A DNA stretch of 64,000 nucleotides. Origin: Mucilaginibacter oryzae. GTDB lineage: Bacteria; Bacteroidota; Bacteroidia; Sphingobacteriales; Sphingobacteriaceae. Numbering within the stretch: the first letter of the stretch is position 1; every line of letters starts with the position of its first letter. The stretch lies in the NCBI RefSeq assembly GCF_003148845.1, contig NZ_QGHA01000001.1:620001-684000 (forward strand), in the 5' to 3' direction. Below the pieces are notes generated by a model, which worked only from the letters and a program-made list of their open reading frames with translations, did not search any database and was not told the origin of the DNA. Both the position numbers and the translations under genes were made by a program. Positions 18,306 to 26,368 of this stretch are shown here, one piece after another.

Positions 18306-18627
18306 AGCTGTTTTTTAAAGGCGCAAAGAACGCCTATGAAAGTAAACCCTACGTTAACATCCGGTAACTTTCCGATTACAAAACAATTCGATTGCGCGAT
18401 TTTAAAACGTTTTATCAACATTTGTTTATCAGCAAATCCCGGTAAAATTTTATAGGCTTTACTGAATTGTGGTTGTACCCCGAACCCGGTTTTGTTCGAG
18501 AAAAGGATAAACGCAATGCATTGTAAATCCCATCAACACCTTAACCAAACAGGCAGGCAAGCTTAACTATCGCCACCCAATTAAATCAATAATGGAAAAC
18601 GCAGGCTAACGATAATTACTTTCGAAA

Positions 18628-18653
18628 TAAAAAGTGACGACGGTCACTTTTTA
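18628..18653. promoter_or_regulatory. 26-bp perfect palindrome resembling a Crp/Fnr-family operator
   Basis: The arms TAAAAAGTGAC (18628-18638) and GTCACTTTTTA (18643-18653) flank GACG. The core GTGA-N6-TCAC equals the inner part of the Crp-family consensus TGTGA-N6-TCACA. Its centre (18640.5) is about 62-65 bp upstream of the start predicted from the promoter at 18692-18699, near the class I activator position of -61.5. A short terminator is an alternative, but no gene reads into it. Confidence 0.6.
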
Positions 18654-18691
18654 GTGTGATATTGCTCATTTCCCGCCTGCCTTTGGGGCAA

Positions 18692-18699
18692 TAGCTTTG
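18692..18699 (+). promoter_or_regulatory. Bacteroidota -7 promoter element for the LDH-like gene
   Basis: TAGCTTTG matches TAnnTTTG exactly; TTTC at 18669-18672, 19 bases upstream, is a 3 of 4 match to the -33 TTTG box. The start point would be about 18703-18706, giving a leader of about 20 nt. The rest of the 18306-18723 gap shows no gene. Confidence 0.55.
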
Positions 18700-18723
18700 T
18701 GGTCGGTTAAATAAAATAAGGCG

Positions 18724-19179
18724 ATGAAAGCGATAGCCTACAGCATAAAGCCCTTCGAAAAAGAGTCTCTGGCGATAGCCAATCATAAAAAGCACGAGAT
18801 CACCCTGATTTCGAACGCGCTCGGGATTGAAACAGCAGCATTTGCCGGTGGTAAAGACGCGGCTATTGTAATGCAGGATGATAACGTTTCGGCGCCTGTA
18901 ATTGAAATACTTGCAGGCCTGGGCGTAAAATATATTGTTACCCGCTCGTTAGATACCAGCCATATCGACAAAAATGCAGCGGCCCGGTTTGGCATCAAAC
19001 TTTCCAATATCCCCTTACTATCAACACAACAAGCAGAACCCAATATTGATGACCTGCAACATATTGCCAATCAAACCATCCGCAACCTTGATTTATGGCA
19101 GCTTAACAAATGCGTAGGCAAAGCCTGTATTTGCGCAGAAGGCTGCAAAACCGTTGCGATGCACGAAGAAGCAAAGTAA
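18724..19179 (+). CDS. D-lactate-dehydrogenase-like N-domain protein with C-terminal Cys cluster, no NAD domain
   Basis: A 151-residue protein. Residues 1-97 match the substrate-side N-terminal domain of D-2-hydroxyacid/D-lactate dehydrogenases (MKAIAYSIKPFEKES, ETAAFAGGKDAAIVMQDDNV, LGVKYIVTRSLDTSHID, ARFGIKLSNIP). Where the NAD-binding Rossmann domain should begin, the protein has a short helical linker and then Cys130, Cys135, Cys137 and Cys141 (C-x4-C-x-C-x3-C). A full dehydrogenase is about 330 residues, so this one cannot bind NAD in the usual way. The four cysteines suggest a metal or Fe-S site or a redox switch (inference). It stands alone behind a Crp/Fnr-like palindrome and a good promoter, so it is unlikely to be debris. 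Confidence 0.8.
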   Translation: MKAIAYSIKPFEKESLAIANHKKHEITLISNALGIETAAFAGGKDAAIVMQDDNVSAPVIEILAGLGVKYIVTRSLDTSHIDKNAAARFGIKLSNIPLLSTQQAEPNIDDLQHIANQTIRNLDLWQLNKCVGKACICAEGCKTVAMHEEAK

Positions 19180-19511
19180 ATTATTGATTTACCGCTACTA
19201 TGGGCTCAGCACGACCATCCCTGTGGTAAAAAGCATGCGTAAGTATTATTAGATGCCCGCTCAGGTTAATCAACTTAGCCCGGCAACGTTTAAGCTGTGT
19301 TACCTTACGGGAGATAGAAAAATTCCGTTCGCTTTTAAACAGGCATCCATTCACAAAAAACTCATCGCCTCCGTACGGCTTGCTGAACTATTATTTATTC
19401 AATATAAAACCGCTCTTCAATGGCCCGACAGGCTTAGCCCACACCAAATAAAAAAGCCGCCGGCATTGCGCCAACGGCCATATATAGATTAATGGGGTTA
19501 AATAAGCGGTT
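19180..19511. other. Intergenic region between convergent genes
   Basis: These 332 bp hold no convincing gene. A 79-codon frame at 19253-19492 has no family resemblance and overlaps the terminator of the neighbouring minus-strand gene. The only feature seen is that terminator at 19450-19478. Confidence 0.5.
19450..19478 (-). terminator. Intrinsic terminator of the small membrane-protein gene
   Basis: Read on the minus strand: GCCGTTGGC, loop GCAAT, GCCGGCGGC (9 pairs including two G-U), then six T residues (19455-19450). Confidence 0.65.
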
Positions 19512-19877
19512 TTACAGTATAAATACCAACAGCATAGTAATATGAACCAGGATACTAAATGCGAATAAACCGAGCAGTGTACGGATGCCGGAGCCACCCA
19601 TACCGGCTATAATATTGGCAAAGAAAAGTACCAGCGTAATTGCGAGCACAATTATAGGGGCGCTAAAATAATAAAGCAAAAAAGCAGGTACAGGTAAAAA
19701 AAGCACACCTTGTAATAACAGCGCGAACATAAACCAACCGGTGCGGTTAGGCGCCTGGCTATCGGCAAAGGCTATTATTTTTTCCCAGGTAGTTTGATTG
19801 CTTTTTGTGGCACCGGCACTAACGGCATTGTTATCAGCGGTTGCCCATTCAGGATTATTTATTTTTAAAGTTGCCAT
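19512..19877 (-). CDS. Small integral membrane protein, unknown function
   Basis: A 121-residue protein. A polar N-terminal segment of about 45 residues is followed by three hydrophobic helices: about 47-66 (GWFMFALLLQGVLFLPVPAF), 68-90 and 98-120. A GMGGSGIRT loop lies between the second and third. The family is not recognised. It has its own terminator at 19450-19478, is preceded by an AT-rich gap, and is probably monocistronic. Confidence 0.7.
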   Translation of the reverse strand: MATLKINNPEWATADNNAVSAGATKSNQTTWEKIIAFADSQAPNRTGWFMFALLLQGVLFLPVPAFLLYYFSAPIIVLAITLVLFFANIIAGMGGSGIRTLLGLFAFSILVHITMLLVFIL

Positions 19878-20027
19878 GATTGATATCTTTTAATGATACA
19901 AAAATGGCTGATCACGGCGGCGCAAACCATGACGGCAGAACGTAGAAAATGTGAGCCTCATCACGTTTTTCTGTTACCGCTTATAGTATAAAACTGCAGC
20001 GCCGTACAGGCAGGTCCTGTTGCCGTT

Positions 20028-20486
20028 TCAGGAAATATAAACCCGATATTCCTTCTTTCTCCGGTTAATCAGACCCGGAATTACCTTTCCTCCTGCTTTT
20101 TTCCACATCAGGAAAGCGGCCTCAAGGCGCTCGTCTGCGATACTCTCGTTTACAAGCCGACGCACTGTTGATGTTTTGAAGCCGGCAGTACCGATGTTAT
20201 AAGTTAAACTAACCAGCGCGTTAAAGTTGTTTTGCGTAATGTCATCGCGCGTGGTTGAGTAAACAGCCAGCTCATAAGGTTTCAGCATCACCAAAAACAT
20301 ATCGTCGGCCTGTTTTTGTGTTATAGGTGGATCCTGCATGGTAACTTTTTTGCCGGTTGCCGGGTAATAGGTTTGGCCGTAGCCTATGGTGGGGATGCCT
20401 ACCTGGTCCAGATAGGGGTGTAAAATACAGCCTTCAAATTGTTTGATAAGATCAAGGCCGGCCTGATCTAATTGTGTGATTTCCAT
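20028..20486 (-). CDS. GH24 phage-type lysozyme
   Basis: This 152-residue protein is a single lysozyme domain with the T4-type catalytic triad: Glu18 (KQFEGC), Asp27 (PYLDQVG) and Thr33 (IPTIGYG). The late segments NALVSLTYNIGTAGF and LINRRKKEY are also family-typical. It would cut the beta-1,4 bond of peptidoglycan. No signal peptide and no holin or phage genes are nearby, so it may be a domesticated endolysin or a bacterial effector-type lysozyme. A terminator just upstream (20566-20599) separates it from the large operon on the same strand. Confidence 0.85.
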   Translation of the reverse strand: MEITQLDQAGLDLIKQFEGCILHPYLDQVGIPTIGYGQTYYPATGKKVTMQDPPITQKQADDMFLVMLKPYELAVYSTTRDDITQNNFNALVSLTYNIGTAGFKTSTVRRLVNESIADERLEAAFLMWKKAGGKVIPGLINRRKKEYRVYIS

Positions 20487-20565
20487 GGTATGTTCAGGTT
20501 ATTGTTACCATCAAATTTACACAATCTTAGAGCTGACACAACCCGTTAAAACACGGTATTTCTGC

Positions 20566-20599
20566 AAAAAACAGCGCCCCGGATCTCACCCCGGGGCGC
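20566..20599 (-). terminator. Strong intrinsic terminator of the large SusC/SusD operon
   Basis: Minus strand: GCGCCCCGG, 8-nt loop, CCGGGGCGC (arms 20591-20599 and 20574-20582, perfect 9 bp), then TG and TTTTTT at 20571-20566. It lies 76 bp after the DUF1735 gene. Confidence 0.8.
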
Positions 20600-20675
20600 A
20601 TCATAGTATTTGATTATACTATTCAACTAAATCTCAATTGATCATTGAGAATCGGTTTACAACTTTTAAAGCAGA

Positions 20676-21707
20676 TCAGTTTATCCTTCTGAAGTCGATA
20701 TTGGTGATCTTGATGCCGCCGGTGCCCAGGCTCGAACCACCCGAACGCATGAGTATATAAACTGTACCTGCGGTTGGAAAACTTACCACATTACCGCTAC
20801 CCGCGCACGAAAGCGATGATAGTAAAGCATTAAACGGTGATTTACCGCAGCCGCTCCAGGTATTTAAGGCGATACGGGTACCCCCATCTGCATAATCACT
20901 TGCTTCTGATGGTACGGCTTTACCAACATAAACCTCAAACCAGCAGTCGGTAGCGCCCGATCCGGCTACGTTCATATCTATTTTATACTTTTTATTGGCG
21001 CGCACTTCAACAGCCTGTACAATACCCTGCTGGCCCCAGTTACCTCCCGTAGCCAGTACGCTTCCATCAGCATTTACGGTGAAAGTTACGCCATCGCCAC
21101 GATGATATATCTGCCATTTGGTATTATCGATCATGTTGGTTTTTGGGGTGATCGCATCTATCAAATCCTCAACACTGAAGTAAATAATGGCCTTATTCAG
21201 ATCCGTATTAACTTCACGGCTTGATGCATTGGCAATTTTGATACCCAGGGCGGCAATTTTGCCCGCATACTTATTAAGACTGGCAATCTTTATTTTCGGG
21301 GTGATGGTACCCTTCATAATGTTGTTGTTTTTGCCCACGGTATCCTTTGCGGCCAGGATAAAATCGGCCGGGTCAAGGGCAACGGTATTAGCCGGAAGTT
21401 TACCGGCGGTAACCAAACCTGCAATGGCGCTGTTATCGGCGCTAACATCAACAGTAAGGGTTTCGAAATTCGATTCGCCCCCGCGGTATACCGGGATTGA
21501 AAAGTTCACGGTACTGGTGGCGCTATCTACCTTTAGCGTATTACCCGCCATCACGTCTACCAAACCATCGGGCTTTTCGGCATCGGGAAGGTAAACTTTT
21601 ACTGATGGGTTGGACTTCACACCGTTCATATGCTCCTGTTTACAACCCGCAACGCCCATCAGCAGGCAAGCTGCCGAAAGCGTTAGTAATGATGCATTAA
21701 TTTTCAT
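20676..21707 (-). CDS. DUF1735-type surface lipoprotein, probable glycan-binding protein
   Basis: A 343-residue protein with a lipoprotein signal (MGVAGC, Cys22). Residues about 35-180 resemble the DUF1735/BT_3987-like N-terminal domain (VKVYLPDAEKPDG, VNFSIPVYRGG, PADFILAAKDT). Residues about 195-343 form a beta-rich domain (GNWGQQGIVQAVEV, KYKIDMNVAGSG, VYILMRSGGSS) like carbohydrate-binding modules. It is the last gene of the two-pair SusC/SusD operon, the usual place of a surface glycan-binding protein. The ligand is unknown. Confidence 0.8.
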   Translation of the reverse strand: MKINASLLTLSAACLLMGVAGCKQEHMNGVKSNPSVKVYLPDAEKPDGLVDVMAGNTLKVDSATSTVNFSIPVYRGGESNFETLTVDVSADNSAIAGLVTAGKLPANTVALDPADFILAAKDTVGKNNNIMKGTITPKIKIASLNKYAGKIAALGIKIANASSREVNTDLNKAIIYFSVEDLIDAITPKTNMIDNTKWQIYHRGDGVTFTVNADGSVLATGGNWGQQGIVQAVEVRANKKYKIDMNVAGSGATDCWFEVYVGKAVPSEASDYADGGTRIALNTWSGCGKSPFNALLSSLSCAGSGNVVSFPTAGTVYILMRSGGSSLGTGGIKITNIDFRRIN

Positions 21708-21781
21708 AAAAATATCTTTTATCTTATTAATTTAAATCATGTAAGCCCTTCACCATCAACAGCGTGAAGGGCCTGTTATTT

Positions 21782-23467
21782 TTACCAGCCAGGGTTTTGT
21801 GTCCAGCCTGTTTTTGAAATTTCTGCCTGCGGTATAGGGTACCACTCCATTTTCTGGGTAAATACCCTGTCTTCCAGTTTTTTCACGGTATAAACACCGG
21901 CGCCGGTGATATCGATACGGTTAGCCGGTTTGCTGAAGTAGCTTGTACCTTTTTTCCACCTGCGCACATCCCATAAGCGGTTGTTTTCAAAGCTTAGCTC
22001 CACGTTACGCTCATGCTCGATAGCTGTTTGGTTTAACTGGGCGGCAGTAAGCGCAGGCATGGTTGAACGTGCCCTAACCCTGTTGATAGCCTGCAAAGCG
22101 GTCATCCCGTAACCCTGCGGATCAGCATCAGCACCGTAAGCGTTGTACATGGCTTCGGCATAGCTTAACAGGATATCGGCATACCTGAAATAAATCCAGG
22201 AGTGAACCGTAGTGGTATTGTTGATCAGATCGATTGATGAATTAACCCATTTTGACAGGTAGTACCCGGTTTTGGTAGCGTTTTGCCTTGGCAAACCACT
22301 GTTACCACCAAAAAAGGTTTCGATAGTGGTTGATTTGAACGATTTACCGTTATAGGTAACCGTTGTAGCAAAACGCGGATCGCGGTTGGCGTAAGGGGCA
22401 GCGGCGTGCGCGGGGTTGTTCCAGTCAAACGGTACCGAACCGGTAATGGTAGTGCCCGATTTTACCAGTACTTCATAATCGCTAACCAGGTTTTCGGTTG
22501 GGGTGATGCTGTTACCATTGGCATTTTGGAACACGATAGGGAAGTTATTGTACTCTATGTTATTAGTGGAACCGTAACGACGATAAAATATTACCTCGCC
22601 CGAAGTGGTGTTGTTGGCACCGAACAGGTTTGAATAGTTGGCATCTAACGAATAATTGCCTAAAGCGATCACATCGTGCAAAGCGGAAGCGGCCATGGCC
22701 CAGGTTGTGGTTGAACCATTACTTGTAAACAATGGGCTTGCGCCATATAATAACGCCTTCGCTTTTAATGCTTTGATAGCGCCCTGGGTAACCCTGCCCG
22801 CATCGTACCATGAATACGGCGACAGGTTAGCCGGGATAATAGCCGCGGCTTTATCGCACAATGAAGAGATGTACTTAACTACCTCATCAACAGAATTACG
22901 CTGAACGTTTTTCCAGCTGGCAGCATCTTTATAATCAAGCGGCTGCTCAAAAATGGGTACGCCGCCATAGCGTTTTACCAGTTCAAAATAAAAATAAGCC
23001 TTTAAAAACAGGGCCTCGCCCTCCATAAACTTCACGTTGTTACGCGCGTTGAAGTAAGCGGTAGAATCTGTAGAAGTGATCTTATCTTTAATGTAATTGA
23101 TATCAATGGTGCCTTTATTTTTCAGGAAAAGGTTAGCCTGGCGGATTCCGTCGAAGTTTTTAGCCCAAACATCATCCGGGTTGGTGTATTGGTTCCAGGT
23201 ACCGTAGTTAAAGGTTTGCACCCTCTCTACCGAGTTGGTGGCTTCGGCCTCATCGGTTGCCGCGTCTAAATCCAGGTCGGCAAAGCCATCGGGCAGGTAG
23301 CTGTAGGTATTCCACATTTGCTGCTGTACATAAGTATAGTTTGAGTACAGTTTATCTGTGGTAATGTCGGCCTTAATGGTTTGCACCTCCAGGTAATCGT
23401 GTTTACACGATGAGTAAAGCACGGTACCCAGGGCCAGCATTGTTATGATATATCGATTTCTTTTCAT
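21782..23467 (-). CDS. SusD/RagB family lipoprotein (second pair)
   Basis: A 561-residue protein with a lipoprotein signal (LYSSC, Cys21). SusD hallmarks are FLKAYFYFELVKRYGGVPIF near residue 146, KALKAKALLYGASPLF near 235, HERNVELSFENNRLWDVRRW near 496, and the C-terminal YPIPQAEISKTGWTQNPGW. It lies 23 bp after its SusC partner. It would cap that transporter and bind the same ligand. Confidence 0.93.
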   Translation of the reverse strand: MKRNRYIITMLALGTVLYSSCKHDYLEVQTIKADITTDKLYSNYTYVQQQMWNTYSYLPDGFADLDLDAATDEAEATNSVERVQTFNYGTWNQYTNPDDVWAKNFDGIRQANLFLKNKGTIDINYIKDKITSTDSTAYFNARNNVKFMEGEALFLKAYFYFELVKRYGGVPIFEQPLDYKDAASWKNVQRNSVDEVVKYISSLCDKAAAIIPANLSPYSWYDAGRVTQGAIKALKAKALLYGASPLFTSNGSTTTWAMAASALHDVIALGNYSLDANYSNLFGANNTTSGEVIFYRRYGSTNNIEYNNFPIVFQNANGNSITPTENLVSDYEVLVKSGTTITGSVPFDWNNPAHAAAPYANRDPRFATTVTYNGKSFKSTTIETFFGGNSGLPRQNATKTGYYLSKWVNSSIDLINNTTTVHSWIYFRYADILLSYAEAMYNAYGADADPQGYGMTALQAINRVRARSTMPALTAAQLNQTAIEHERNVELSFENNRLWDVRRWKKGTSYFSKPANRIDITGAGVYTVKKLEDRVFTQKMEWYPIPQAEISKTGWTQNPGW

Positions 23468-23490
23468 TTCCTTGTAATCAAATTTTAATA

Positions 23491-26334
23491 CTACAATTTC
23501 ACTTTCATACCAAATGTTACCGCTTTTACCAAAGGATAGCCCATTGAAAGGCGTTCGGCCTCCAGGTTTTCTATCTTATCCCAGGTAAACAGGTTGGTGC
23601 CGTTCACAAATACCCTTACCGCGTCAACTTTCTTCAGGAAGCCAACCTGCGGGATGGTGTAACCTAACTCCACACTGCGCAGTTTCAGGAAATTTCCGTT
23701 CCGCATCCAGAAATCAGATTGCTGATCATTGTTAGGATTGGCCAAGGTTGATAAGCGTGGCGAAGTGGCGGTGTTAGCTGTAGCCGGTGTCCAGGCATTA
23801 GCCGAAAACTCGGAGATGTTGTTGTTATACACAAACGGATGGGTATAAGTATACGCATCATCCAACAGGCTCACGGTGCGGTGCAGCACGCCCTGCAGGT
23901 AAGCGTCGAAATCAAAACCCGCGTATTTGAAACCAAGGTTAAAGCCTAAAGTAATTTCGGGCAATTTGTTGTAGTTCAGCGGCACTTTATCGTAATCGTT
24001 AATGATGCCGTTACCGTCCTGGTCTTTAAATTTCAGGTCGCCCGGTTTTACGTTGGTGTATGATGATGCAACTACGCCCTGTTTCAAAGCGCCATTGGCA
24101 TCAAAATCTGATTGCTGGTAAAAGCCCTGGTACACCAGGCCTTTCATCTGGCCAATTTCATAACCCTGGGTGTACAGGTAGCTGAATGGCTGCGGGTTTT
24201 CTGAACGTTTGGTTATTTTGTTACGGGCATAAGCTATGGAGCCGCCTACATAGTATTTAAACTTATTAGCGTTTTGCTCATATCTTAACGAAGCCTCCAA
24301 ACCTTTGTTCTGCACTTCGCCGGTGTTGGCGTACTGCAGGTTAAAGCCGGTATAGTCAGGAACGCTTGCCGACGGGATCTCGAGGATGCCTTTACGTTTT
24401 TCTGTAAACACATCCAAGGTACCCGAAAGGTTTTTCCATAACGTGAAATCAACGCCAACGTTCAGGGTTGTTTTTTTCTCCCATGCAAAATCAAGATTGG
24501 CAAAAGGGCCCTCGGTTAAACCGCCCTGGTAATTGTTACCGCTCCCGGTGATCCAGCCAGGTGCGCCAACGGCGAACTGCTGGTATAAAAAGCGGTAAGC
24601 CTCGTTAATATTACCCACGGTACCGTATGATGCACGCAGTTTCAGGAAGTTGATGGTCTGGTTATCTTTCAGGAAATCTTCCTTAGATGCGATCCAGCCC
24701 AAACCTACAGCCGGGAACCAGCCGTAACGGTGACCGGGAGCAAAATCGGCCGAGCCGCTGTATGATCCCGAAAGGTCAACGATATATTTTTTATCGTAAT
24801 CGTAAGTTACGTTACCGGCAATGCCCTGGGTGCGTACCTGGTAAACAATACCATCGTGCGTATAACCCTGCCTGCGGGCCTGGATCATACCGGTAAAGGT
24901 TGATTTGCCGAAAGTACGGTCGTAATCAAAACCTAACCTTACCGATGTACGGTTCCAGTGCGCGCCGCCGCCATCACTGCTGGATTGGCTGATAGGCGTT
25001 ACCGGGGTTGTGCCATAAATAGGATTTTTAGTATCAGGGTCCTGACCTACAATTTCGTATGAGTTTACCGAGAATTGTTTCTGGTAGATACCTACATACT
25101 GGTTGGCAAATGATACCTCGCCTTTCAAATCAAGCCCCGGGGTCAGCTTGTCCAGTTTTTGCACAAAGCTGAAATTGGTTTGCAGGTTACGGGTATGTGA
25201 TTGGTAGATACCGTTTTGCTGTAACAACTGCACCGGATTAAATTTATAAACCGAGCTGTTGCCCCAGGTGCCGTTAGGGTTTTTAACCGGAAAGGCCGCC
25301 GCGGGTATAGCCATGATGTTGTTAAATACCTGCGAAGCGGTGAAACCCGACGGGGTATTCCTGTCTTCGGTAATACCGCTGATATTTGCCGTTACAACCA
25401 GGTTTTTATTAAGCTGCAACTCGATGTTGGCCCTTAAGTTTAACTTGGTGTATTTAGCGTTGGTACCGAAATCCTTATCAATGATGTCGGCATTTTTGTA
25501 CATACCTTCAAAGTTGGTATAGTTCATCAGCACAAAATATTTGGCTGTATTGTTACCGCCGCGGAAACCGAAGTTATAATCCTGGATAGCCGAAGTTTTC
25601 TTCAACAACTCATCGTACCAGTTCACATTTGGGTGAAAAGGATCGTTGGCAGCTTTGTACAACTCCGGATTGGCATACTTAATCGGCAAACCATCGTTGG
25701 TGAGCGCATTGTTATAGTTTGTGGTGTAGCCGTAAGCATCCATCACCTTCGGCAGATCGATAGGGCTTAAAATGCCGTATTTGCCGTTAATAAACACCTG
25801 CGTTTTATCAGAAACTATACCTTTTTTAGTGCGGATGCTCAGCACGCCGGCACCGCCTTCCAAACCGTAAACCGCCAGGGCAGCGGCATCCTTCAATAAC
25901 GTAACCGATTCGATCTCGTAGGCTGATAAGCCGGTGATAGCACCCATATCAACCTGGAAACCATCCAGGTAAATCAACACCTGGTTGCCCTGGATATTCC
26001 AGCTGCTTTGGCCGCGCATGTAAAACGTAGGGTTGTCATAACCCGGCTCACCAGAGCCGGTTACCACGGTTAAACCGGGGATGCGGCCTTGTAAGGTATT
26101 GAGCAGGTTGCCGGATGTCATACGGGTTAAGTCCTCACCCGACAGGGTGAAAACCGCGCCGGTATTGCGCCATGATTTCTGGATCCTTAAACCGCCATCA
26201 ACTATATCTTTATAGGAGCTATTCGCTGTTTTTATGGTATCGGCCGGGGTTGTTTTTGCAGTTTGGGCATTAACCGCCGAGTAACTGCAGAACGCAAGCA
26301 TCCAGGCCAAAAAGTTTTTATAATCTTTTTTCAT
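23491..26334 (-). CDS. SusC-type TonB-dependent transporter lacking the N-terminal carboxypeptidase-like domain
   Basis: A 947-residue protein: a signal peptide (ends VNAQ, residue 24) followed almost directly by the plug domain (LLNTLQGRIPGLTVVTGSGE, FYMRGQSSWNIQGNQVLIYL, ESVTLLKDAAALAVYGLEGG), then the barrel ending in VTFGMKVKL. Unlike the other two SusC proteins here it has neither the CarboxypepD_reg-like beta domain nor STN. Short forms exist in the family, often as the second member of stacked loci. It is cotranscribed with the flanking SusD genes. Confidence 0.93.
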   Translation of the reverse strand: MKKDYKNFLAWMLAFCSYSAVNAQTAKTTPADTIKTANSSYKDIVDGGLRIQKSWRNTGAVFTLSGEDLTRMTSGNLLNTLQGRIPGLTVVTGSGEPGYDNPTFYMRGQSSWNIQGNQVLIYLDGFQVDMGAITGLSAYEIESVTLLKDAAALAVYGLEGGAGVLSIRTKKGIVSDKTQVFINGKYGILSPIDLPKVMDAYGYTTNYNNALTNDGLPIKYANPELYKAANDPFHPNVNWYDELLKKTSAIQDYNFGFRGGNNTAKYFVLMNYTNFEGMYKNADIIDKDFGTNAKYTKLNLRANIELQLNKNLVVTANISGITEDRNTPSGFTASQVFNNIMAIPAAAFPVKNPNGTWGNSSVYKFNPVQLLQQNGIYQSHTRNLQTNFSFVQKLDKLTPGLDLKGEVSFANQYVGIYQKQFSVNSYEIVGQDPDTKNPIYGTTPVTPISQSSSDGGGAHWNRTSVRLGFDYDRTFGKSTFTGMIQARRQGYTHDGIVYQVRTQGIAGNVTYDYDKKYIVDLSGSYSGSADFAPGHRYGWFPAVGLGWIASKEDFLKDNQTINFLKLRASYGTVGNINEAYRFLYQQFAVGAPGWITGSGNNYQGGLTEGPFANLDFAWEKKTTLNVGVDFTLWKNLSGTLDVFTEKRKGILEIPSASVPDYTGFNLQYANTGEVQNKGLEASLRYEQNANKFKYYVGGSIAYARNKITKRSENPQPFSYLYTQGYEIGQMKGLVYQGFYQQSDFDANGALKQGVVASSYTNVKPGDLKFKDQDGNGIINDYDKVPLNYNKLPEITLGFNLGFKYAGFDFDAYLQGVLHRTVSLLDDAYTYTHPFVYNNNISEFSANAWTPATANTATSPRLSTLANPNNDQQSDFWMRNGNFLKLRSVELGYTIPQVGFLKKVDAVRVFVNGTNLFTWDKIENLEAERLSMGYPLVKAVTFGMKVKL

Positions 26335-26368
26335 TGTTTCTCACTAATTGTTAATGTGTAAAAGCCTG

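Noticed and set aside
18628..18653. Intrinsic terminator
   Set aside because: The A/T flanks give a terminator-like shape, but the GC stem is only 5 bp and no gene on either strand reads into it.
19253..19492. 79-codon plus-strand frame
   Set aside because: No recognisable pattern; it runs through the terminator of the opposite gene.
20028..20486. Prophage remnant signalled by the lysozyme
   Set aside because: No holin, spanin, structural, integrase or attachment-site sequence nearby; a single GH24 gene is not enough.
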